A DNA stretch of 7,385 bases from Deltaproteobacteria bacterium. GTDB lineage: Bacteria; Myxococcota; Polyangia; Polyangiales; B10-G4. The translations under genes and the position numbers were made by a program. Positions within the stretch are counted from its first letter, which is position 1; the number at the start of each line of letters is the position of its first letter. The stretch is from assembly GCA_019312705.1 (NCBI GenBank), contig JAFDCW010000201.1, positions 1 through 7,385 of the forward strand. Direction: 5' to 3'. The notes under the pieces were generated by a model. It had not been told where the DNA came from, made no database searches, and worked only from the letters and a program-made list of their open reading frames with translations. Positions 1 to 4,495 of the stretch are shown here, in pieces.

Positions 1-844
1 CGTCGGAGCAGAGCAAATAGGTGTCTCCGTCGCTGGGCACGAACATGACGATGTCCATGGCGACCTCGGGAATGATTCCGACAGCGCGGTAGAGCTTGAC
101 CGCGTCCCGTCCCGTCACGCCGAGCACTCCGAGGGTATGGTCCGTCGTCAGCTGCTCGAGGGAGTCGTCGCGCAGGCGATAGCAGCGGCTGTCTCCGACG
201 TGACCGATGTATCCTCGGCGCTGGCGCAGCGAAAAACGCGCACCCACGAGGGTGGTACCCATGCCTTCGAGCGTTGGATCATCAGCTGCTGCAGCCCAGA
301 TGGCCAGGTTGGCGGCCTGCATGGCCTGGGCGAGCTCCTTGGCGGGCTGAGGCAGGCTGGCGTCGACGTGCGCGTCGAAGCGACTGTCCCGGAAGGCCTC
401 TTGGATCGTCTCCACGGCGATCTTGCTGGCGATCTCTCCCCCGGCGTATCCGCCCATGCCGTCCGCGACGATGAAGACGTGTTCGTCCTCGAGCACTAGG
501 AAGCTGTCCTGGTTGTTCTTCCGGCGGCGCCCTATGTCGCTGCGCTTCGCGGCGACGACGATATGCGCGTCCTTGCTCAGCTTGGGGTGGGGGAGTTCAG
601 CTCCAGCGTCCGCGACGATGCCGCGGGCTGTCGCGGCAGGCTCCTGGTAGCCGGTCTCCTCGATGGAGAGGCGTAGGAGGCCATCGTCGGACGAGTGGGT
701 TTCGAAGGTGGAGGTCTGCGGGCCTTCGGAACCCGCGAGGTCGTCGGGGATGTCCATGACGAGGGTGATGTGCCAGTCCTCGTCGGTCTGGTCTTCGGCG
801 TCTTCATCGCCTTCCCCGTCATGATCGGATGGCTCTTTCGGCAC
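1..844 (-). CDS. PP2C-family Ser/Thr protein phosphatase, C-terminus off the left edge
   Basis: This is a metal-dependent PP2C-type phosphatase (Stp1/PrpC-like) expected to remove phosphate from Ser/Thr in the cytoplasm, often opposing Hanks-type kinases. The frame is open to the left edge, so 281 codons are visible. Reading from a GTG at 844, the catalytic core starts near residue 103 with DIGRRRKNNQD, where D113 is a metal ligand. It continues with VADGMGGYAGGE (D128, residues 126-137), GMGTTLV (194-200), GHVGDSRCYRLRD (214-226), TTDHT (233-237) and YLLCSD at the edge, just before the expected SDG motif. The start was chosen because AGGA lies 5 bases upstream of the GTG; the in-frame ATG at 757 has no Shine-Dalgarno. 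About 100 residues precede the core. They are acidic (residues 6-23 are mostly Asp/Glu) and match no domain I know. The gene follows the OmpA-like gene after 136 bases. The family call is firm; the start is less so. Confidence 0.93.
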   Translation of the reverse strand, partial: MPKEPSDHDGEGDEDAEDQTDEDWHITLVMDIPDDLAGSEGPQTSTFETHSSDDGLLRLSIEETGYQEPAATARGIVADAGAELPHPKLSKDAHIVVAAKRSDIGRRRKNNQDSFLVLEDEHVFIVADGMGGYAGGEIASKIAVETIQEAFRDSRFDAHVDASLPQPAKELAQAMQAANLAIWAAAADDPTLEGMGTTLVGARFSLRQRRGYIGHVGDSRCYRLRDDSLEQLTTDHTLGVLGVTGRDAVKLYRAVGIIPEVAMDIVMFVPSDGDTYLLCSD

Positions 845-928
845 TTCATTCCTGATGGCAAATGTGAGCTTCCATCGTGTCGATCTAGCACAACTGACTG
901 CAGGGGTTGCGTAGTTAGGTACATATTA

Positions 929-943
929 CGCCAATCGCTGGCG
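929..943. repeat. Small inverted repeat between the OmpA-like and PP2C genes
   Basis: CGCCA and TGGCG form a perfect 5-bp stem around a 5-base loop, 38 bases past the OmpA-like stop codon on the minus strand. The sequence after it on that strand (TAATATG) is AT-rich but has no T run. It could be a weak terminator or part of the promoter region of the PP2C gene. Nothing else convincing is seen in 845-980. Confidence 0.25.
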
Positions 944-980
944 ATGCCTTCCGCCCACCGAGGCGAACTGCCTGCGATGC

Positions 981-1481
981 TCAGCCCTCGGGCTGGCTCT
1001 CGGTGATGAAGTCGACGCGGCGATTCTGAGCGCGGCAGTCGTCGGTGTCTTCTTGGCAGAGGGGCTCGGCTTCGCCGGCGCCGCGGTGGTCGAGGGTCTG
1101 GTGAACGCCACGTTGCCGAAGGGCGTTGACCACGGCCTCGGCGCGACGCTCCGAGAGAGCTTGGTTGTCCGCGTCGGAGCCGACGTCGTCCGTATGGCCG
1201 ACCACGTGCAGTGCCGTGATCTCCGAGTGGTTTTCGAGGACGACGGCGATGTAGTCGAGCAGATCGAAGGAGTCTTCGAGGATCGTCGCCTCGTTGGTGG
1301 CGAAGTTGATGTGCCGGTCGATGGTGATGCGCCCCTCCTCGACGTGCACGTGCTCCTCGGCCTCGCCGAGGCTGAAGGTCGTACCGTTGGAGTTCGAGTC
1401 GATGCGAATCGGGCGCGTGCAGCCGACGGCCAGAGCGGTGAGGGAGAGGCAGAGGGCGATCGTCCAGAGCTTCGTATGCAT
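981..1481 (-). CDS. OmpA-family peptidoglycan-binding lipoprotein
   Basis: This is a 166-residue lipoprotein likely to tether the outer membrane to the cell wall, in the manner of Pal or OmpA C-terminal domains. A type II signal peptide (residues 1-20) ends in the lipobox LAVG-C21. A short beta-rich segment follows, then an OmpA-like domain from about residue 57 to 160. Visible motifs are INFATNEA, VVGHTDDVG (93-101), NQALSERRAEAV (106-117), GAGE and AQNRRVDF (151-158). D98 and R113 are spaced exactly like the two residues that bind diaminopimelate in Acinetobacter OmpA (D271 and R286). C142 and C149 could form a disulfide in the loop before NRRV, a variant I associate with myxobacterial members. 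The gene is longer than a bare domain but shorter than full OmpA: there is no N-terminal barrel. The ATG is followed by a good signal peptide; the ribosome site is weak (GTAGAG). It lies between a lipoprotein gene and the phosphatase gene, all on one strand. Confidence 0.93.
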   Translation of the reverse strand: MHTKLWTIALCLSLTALAVGCTRPIRIDSNSNGTTFSLGEAEEHVHVEEGRITIDRHINFATNEATILEDSFDLLDYIAVVLENHSEITALHVVGHTDDVGSDADNQALSERRAEAVVNALRQRGVHQTLDHRGAGEAEPLCQEDTDDCRAQNRRVDFITESQPEG

Positions 1482-1492
1482 GGCGTCGCTCT

Positions 1493-1506
1493 ACCCCCAA
1501 AGGGGT
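1493..1506. repeat. Short hairpin in the leader of the OmpA-like gene
   Basis: ACCCC and GGGGT make a 5-bp stem around a CAAA loop, 12 bases upstream of the OmpA-like start. It may be no more than a chance structure in GC-rich DNA, though its place in the 5' leader could affect translation. Confidence 0.2.
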
Positions 1507-1523
1507 GACCGAATCAACAGCGA

Positions 1524-1539
1524 ACCCTCGTTCGAGGGT
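1524..1539. repeat. Near-perfect palindrome between the two lipoprotein genes
   Basis: ACCCTCG and CGAGGGT are perfect 7-base inverted repeats separated by two bases, in the 91-base gap after the large lipoprotein gene. In RNA the C-G closing pair would give a 6-bp stem with a 4-base loop. There is no U run on the minus strand, so an operator or a poor terminator are equally possible. Confidence 0.35.
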
Positions 1540-1572
1540 CGCGCCGCATCGAGGACAAGCGTGGTCGATGCC

Positions 1573-3420
1573 TCAACAGCCGTCGAAGGCGCAGCGGAGA
1601 GCGGTCGCGGCGGCGGGGTCGGCGTCGGAGTAGCCCGAGATCACGTCCGCTGGGGTGAGTTCGTCGAGGGCGCCGGCATCGCCCGGGTCGAGGAGGTGGT
1701 CCGCCGAAACGAGGGTCGTCTCGATGCGAGCGCGCATCGCCGCGAGGTGAAGCTCTTCGATCTCGTCTCCATCGCCGAACCACCCCTCGCCGCGGAGTGT
1801 ATCGACGGCGTCCTCCCAGGCATCGAGCTCCCGGGGTACGAGGTGCCCGTCGACGGCGAACATCGTGAGCAGCCACGAGAGCACTGCCATGCGGTCGCCG
1901 CGGGGTTCGCCCCAGTACCGGTCCTCGAGGCAGTCGCCCAGCCAGCTTCGGCCGGCGCCTCGGGCCGCGGCGTCCGCCTGCATGGCGTAGGTCGCGGTGT
2001 CGGCGAGTGGGCGCCAGCGGCCCTCGGTCCAGATCGATCGGGAAAGGTGGGCGGCGAGCAGCTGCCACTCGGACTCCTCGATCTCACCGTCGATGGACAT
2101 CGCCGTGCCGAGCATCTCGGCGACACACTGCGCTCCCTCGAGGTCTGCGGCGACGGAGCCGTTCTCGGTGAGCATGCCTGAGCCCCAAGGGCGAATCATC
2201 GCGTCGACGTGTTCACCGACCCCGTGGGTGACGGCTCGGGTCAGGACGACGTCGGCGATCATCGTGAGCCCGAGGGTCGCGTAGCCGAGGATCTGACGCG
2301 AGGCGCCGACGCCCACTCTCCGTGCCGTGGCCCGCGCGACGAGCTCGGCGCCCTTCCGAGAGAGCCGACCCAAGAGCGCATTGATCATGTGCCGGGACAG
2401 CCTGCGCAGGAGCGCCCGGGGGTCGAGGACGCCGCCGAGCCGAACAACTATCTTGGCGAGGACCGGCAGGGCGAAGACGCCGCCGAAGAGCCCGCGCAGC
2501 TCAGGGATTTCGAGGGTGCTCATCACCGCACCGGTCACGAGCAGGAGATTCTGACCCTCCCGGATGTCGATCCCGTAGGCCGCCGCGATCTCGATGGTCA
2601 TTCGGAGGCGGTGCCGAAAGTGCGCAATGGCGCCGTGGGCGATGCTCAGGGGGATGCCCGCGTAGGGGATTAGCGACTCGAGGTTGACCAGGATTTCGTC
2701 CCGGGTGGCGAGGTTCGTATAACGATCGATGATCCGCGAGATGCGCTGCTCTCGCGGCTCGGAGAAGGGGAACTCCTCGTCCCAGACGTTGACGTCGATG
2801 TCGAGGACGCCCGTGTGCTCGATCAAGAGCGCGTAGGCGAAGCCGAAGGCCCCGGAGCCCCGGAGCTCTCGGAGGCTGTCGATGACGTCGGGGTCCGTGA
2901 GGACCGATGGCAGCTCCGATGAGGCGCTGCTCCCGTCGTCCGCCCGGCTGTCGCGGGTCGAGGCTCCGAGGGCCACGGCGTGGGCGGTCAGATATCCGGT
3001 CGCGACGCGGCCGCCGGCTTCGCGATGCACCGCGACGACCAGCGAGATGCGCTCGTCCTCGGTGAGCTGTGCGCCAGCAGAGGCGGCCTCGCGGCGCAGG
3101 GCGGGGAGGGCGTCGACCTCTGCCGGCTCGAGCTTGTGTGCGACGTCGTCGAGGGCGAGGAGCAGCCTCCGCGCGTTTTCGCCATCGTCCCCCGCGCCCA
3201 CCAGGAGGGCGTCCTGAGCTGAGAAGTAGCGCCGGAGGGCTTCGGAGTCTCTTCCGGGCCAGCACAGGAGCGCCCGGGCGTCGCAGAACCCGTCGGCCTT
3301 ATCTCCGAGACCGAACTCGATCTCGGCGTCGGTGGCGTGGCCGGTGGGGGTGGTTGGCGCAGCGCAGCTCGCGGTCAGGACCGCCAGCAGCACCGTCAGC
3401 TTCACATCAATCACCCGCAC
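1573..3420 (-). CDS. Large lipoprotein of unknown function with TerB-like and EcsC-like segments
   Basis: This 615-residue protein has no function I can name. The signal peptide ends in LTAS-C19, so it should be lipid-anchored in the envelope. Next comes a Pro/Thr-rich spacer with a GDKADGFC segment and a Cys pair (46 and 53). Residues 247-327 are hydrophobic and helical, including LRMTIEIAAAYGID, which recalls the AxxYG pattern of EcsC or DUF697 proteins; this is from memory and tentative. Residues 362-397 form another apolar helical stretch. Two segments, near 440-455 (AMSIDGEIEESEWQLLA) and 520-535 (MFAVDGHLVPRELDAWE), have the hydrophobic-xxDGxxxxxE pattern of TerB-like helical domains. 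The start is uncertain: GTG at 3420 has AGGTGG just upstream and gives a 19-residue leader; GTG at 3405 gives MKLTVLLAVLTAS-C14; a longer TTG start at 3474 gives a poor leader. It is divergent from the RHH regulator and may be its target. Confidence 0.8.
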   Translation of the reverse strand: MRVIDVKLTVLLAVLTASCAAPTTPTGHATDAEIEFGLGDKADGFCDARALLCWPGRDSEALRRYFSAQDALLVGAGDDGENARRLLLALDDVAHKLEPAEVDALPALRREAASAGAQLTEDERISLVVAVHREAGGRVATGYLTAHAVALGASTRDSRADDGSSASSELPSVLTDPDVIDSLRELRGSGAFGFAYALLIEHTGVLDIDVNVWDEEFPFSEPREQRISRIIDRYTNLATRDEILVNLESLIPYAGIPLSIAHGAIAHFRHRLRMTIEIAAAYGIDIREGQNLLLVTGAVMSTLEIPELRGLFGGVFALPVLAKIVVRLGGVLDPRALLRRLSRHMINALLGRLSRKGAELVARATARRVGVGASRQILGYATLGLTMIADVVLTRAVTHGVGEHVDAMIRPWGSGMLTENGSVAADLEGAQCVAEMLGTAMSIDGEIEESEWQLLAAHLSRSIWTEGRWRPLADTATYAMQADAAARGAGRSWLGDCLEDRYWGEPRGDRMAVLSWLLTMFAVDGHLVPRELDAWEDAVDTLRGEGWFGDGDEIEELHLAAMRARIETTLVSADHLLDPGDAGALDELTPADVISGYSDADPAAATALRCAFDGC

Positions 3421-3542
3421 GGCCACCTGCTCTGCAGGGCCCGGGCCAGTTCGCGACCCGCTGAAAACGACCAATAACGAAATGATTACAGCCGCTCCAG
3501 CGCCACCTGGTCACCGAATTCGCCGCCTCCTTGGCTAGCCGC
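3421..3542. other. Divergent intergenic region, lipoprotein side
   Basis: This stretch separates the large lipoprotein gene from the RHH regulator. It holds an AT-richer block at about 3462-3490, the natural place for the minus-strand promoter, though I see no convincing -35/-10 pair. Single RTYAC pentamers occur at 3485-3489 and 3510-3514, the same core as the phased boxes to the right but not in phase with them. Another lies at 3410-3414 inside the start of the lipoprotein gene. Confidence 0.4.
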
Positions 3543-3604
3543 GCATCACAATGAATCACGAAGTGTCACAAAAGACTGGCATCTGTATCACGCGGTGTTA
3601 CCTA
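3543..3604 (+). promoter_or_regulatory. Five helically phased RTYAC boxes, probable operator of the RHH regulator
   Basis: Five 10-base units of form GNRTYACNNN begin at 3543, 3553, 3563, 3585 and 3595. The cores are ATCAC, ATCAC, GTCAC, ATCAC and GTTAC. Start-to-start spacing is 10, 10, 22 and 10 bases, close to one or two helical turns, so all boxes face nearly the same side of the DNA. Tandem short direct repeats are the usual operators of RHH repressors such as MetJ and omega. The omega repressor of pSM19035 binds WATCACW heptads, and four of these five match six of seven positions. The boxes lie immediately upstream of a gene for an RHH protein, which suggests autoregulation. That the encoded protein binds here is inference. 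Confidence 0.7.
3563..3591 (+). promoter_or_regulatory. Candidate sigma-70-type promoter for the RHH gene
   Basis: GTGTCA at 3563-3568 and TATCAC at 3586-3591 each match four of six consensus bases and are separated by exactly 17 bases. Transcription would start near 3598 and give a leader of about 13 bases before the ATG at 3611. Both hexamers are overlapped by RTYAC boxes, so bound repressor would block RNA polymerase. Confidence 0.45.
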
Positions 3605-3610
3605 TTGCTC

Positions 3611-4138
3611 ATGTCGAAGAAGCCCGAGTTTGTGAGCCCGCCCGAGCCGTCAACCAAGGCGCGCAAGGAAAAGGTCCTGCACACCCGCATACCGGCGGTC
3701 CTCGAGCAGGAATTGAAGGACCTCGCCCAGAACCTCCGGGTCCCGGTCTCGAACGTCGTACGGACAATCCTCGAGGACGCGGTCGACACCTTGGACGTCG
3801 TCGGGCGTCGGGCGGAGCACGAGCTGCGCGATGTAGCCGAGCGTCTTGGAGAGGGGCGGGGTCGCTTGCGCCGCGGACGGGCGGACGCGCCAAGCGCCGA
3901 AGCGCCGGCCACAGAGGCGCCGCTGGCGCGCGTCATCGGCTACCAAGCGCTACGCCTCGCCCGCGATGAGGCGTGCACTCTCTGCGGTGTCGCCCTGCCT
4001 CGCGGCATCGAGGCCCATCTCGGCATCCGAGACGACGGCGGGCCCCGGGTCCTCCTCGGCGACGAGTGCCTTCCATTTCGCGCCAAGCCTGGCGCTAGCG
4101 ACCACGACCAAAGCGGCACGGTGCCGCCGGAGGAATAG
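3611..4138 (+). CDS. Ribbon-helix-helix transcriptional regulator with C-terminal Cys/His cluster
   Basis: This 175-residue protein begins with an RHH (Arc/MetJ/CopG/omega-type) DNA-binding fold. A basic tail (KARKEK) leads to the beta strand KVLHTRIP (21-28), helix A (about 29-43) and, after the turn at VPVS, helix B (about 48-62). RHH proteins dimerise and insert the paired strands into the major groove. Residues 64-82 could form a further charged helix. An Arg-rich and then Ala/Pro-rich linker (83-105) leads to a C-terminal module with C122-x2-C125, H136 and C153, a set that could bind zinc. The family call for the C-terminal module is open. The ATG at 3611 is preferred over one at 3551, because the longer version would run through the promoter and operator boxes and adds residues unlike the family. 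Neither start has a clear Shine-Dalgarno. The gene is coupled to the small His-rich gene downstream and divergent from a lipoprotein gene. Confidence 0.88.
   Translation: MSKKPEFVSPPEPSTKARKEKVLHTRIPAVLEQELKDLAQNLRVPVSNVVRTILEDAVDTLDVVGRRAEHELRDVAERLGEGRGRLRRGRADAPSAEAPATEAPLARVIGYQALRLARDEACTLCGVALPRGIEAHLGIRDDGGPRVLLGDECLPFRAKPGASDHDQSGTVPPEE
4129..4134 (+). promoter_or_regulatory. Strong ribosome binding site of the small His-rich gene
   Basis: GGAGGA sits 6 bases before the ATG at 4141 and lies inside the last codons of the RHH gene. Together with the 2-base gap between stop and start this indicates translational coupling. It is much stronger than the site of the upstream gene, so the small protein may be made in excess of the regulator. 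Confidence 0.75.
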
Positions 4139-4140
4139 TC

Positions 4141-4380
4141 ATGAATACCCAAGACAGCCACCAAGACAGCCACAACAACAGCCACAACGACACCACTCCG
4201 GAGAACCACCACGAATCCCTCGAAGACGCCGTCGGCGCGCTCTTCCGCGTGGGGCGCATGTGGGCCAAGCACGGCCTCCAGGTGTCGCATCTCGCCCTCG
4301 AGGCGAGCGCCGAGACTCTCCGCGCCACCGCCGCGGCTCTGGCCGACGTGTCCGCCCGAATCGACGAGCCGACCGACTGA
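4141..4380 (+). CDS. Small His/Asn/Gln-rich helical protein of unknown function
   Basis: This 79-residue protein is not one I can name. Residues 4-19 are three copies of a four-residue unit (QDSH, QDSH, NNSH) plus a degenerate fourth (NDTT), followed by ENHHES. Five His in the first 24 residues could bind metal. From about residue 27 to 75 the sequence is predicted to be one or two long helices, with the apolar pattern VGALFRVGRMWAKHGL, then an Ala-rich part (LEASAETLRATAAALADV). There is no signal peptide or membrane span, so it is probably cytoplasmic. A phasin-like or partner-binding helical role is possible but not shown. It is the second gene of a two-gene unit with the RHH regulator and may be a partner or effector of it. 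Its strong ribosome site and codon use support a real gene. Confidence 0.8.
   Translation: MNTQDSHQDSHNNSHNDTTPENHHESLEDAVGALFRVGRMWAKHGLQVSHLALEASAETLRATAAALADVSARIDEPTD
4150..4185 (+). repeat. Three tandem 12-base repeats encoding the QDSH-type units
   Basis: CAAGACAGCCAC occurs twice in a row without change (4150-4173), followed by AACAACAGCCAC (4174-4185). The next 12 bases (AACGACACCACT) look like a decayed fourth copy. The unit is a multiple of three, so copy-number change would alter protein length without a frameshift. Confidence 0.85.
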
Positions 4381-4402
4381 CGGCGAACGCCCGCATCGCG
4401 AA

Positions 4403-4435
4403 CAGGCGGCCGGGGCATCGGGCCCCGGCCGCCTG
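4403..4435 (+). terminator. 14-bp perfect hairpin, likely terminator of the RHH operon
   Basis: The arms 4403-4416 and 4422-4435 pair perfectly over 14 bases around the loop ATCGG, 22 bases after the stop codon of the small protein. The stem is almost entirely G-C. No U run follows, so classical intrinsic termination is not certain, but U-poor strong hairpins are common in high-GC genomes. Confidence 0.6.
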
Positions 4436-4440
4436 GCATA

Positions 4441-4482
4441 GACAGCGGGATTTCCCGGGAACCCGGCGCCGGTTTCGCTGTC
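4441..4482. repeat. Second inverted repeat in the leader of the VIT/vWA gene
   Basis: GACAGCG (4441-4447) and CGCTGTC (4476-4482) pair over 7 bases. The interior holds two smaller palindromes, TCCCGGGA (4453-4460) and one centred on GGCGCC at 4465-4470. It ends 13 bases before the ATG at 4496. The whole could fold into a branched leader or act as a binding site. I see no clear promoter hexamers or Shine-Dalgarno in 4436-4495. Confidence 0.4.
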
Positions 4483-4495
4483 CAACCGCGGCGCT

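Noticed and set aside
577..1500. Minus-strand open frame of 307 codons overlapping the OmpA-like gene in another frame
   Set aside because: Its product is Arg/Pro/His-rich low-complexity sequence, while the overlapping frame encodes an unmistakable OmpA domain and the adjacent frame the PP2C core.
1294..2181. Plus-strand open frame of 295 codons across the two lipoprotein genes
   Set aside because: It spans two well-supported minus-strand genes and their gap, has no domain or signal, and is a shadow of GC-rich coding sequence.
3421..3474. TTG start at 3474 for the large lipoprotein
   Set aside because: It gives a 36-residue leader with a non-standard n-region; the GTG codons at 3420 or 3405 give a proper lipoprotein signal peptide with better ribosome sites.
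3551..3610. An upstream ATG that would extend the RHH regulator by 20 residues
   Set aside because: The added part covers the operator boxes and the candidate promoter and has no Shine-Dalgarno; the RHH domain and basic tail fit the ATG at 3611.
4150..4197. Short repeats considered as a CRISPR or iteron array
   Set aside because: The 12-base units abut with no spacers, are in frame and lie inside a coding sequence, so they are a coding tandem repeat.
3611..4380. Reading the RHH gene and the small gene as a classical toxin-antitoxin pair
   Set aside because: The layout fits loosely, but the small protein shows no toxin motif (no RelE, MazF or PIN features), and the regulator has a long C-terminal Cys/His region instead of a short toxin-binding tail.
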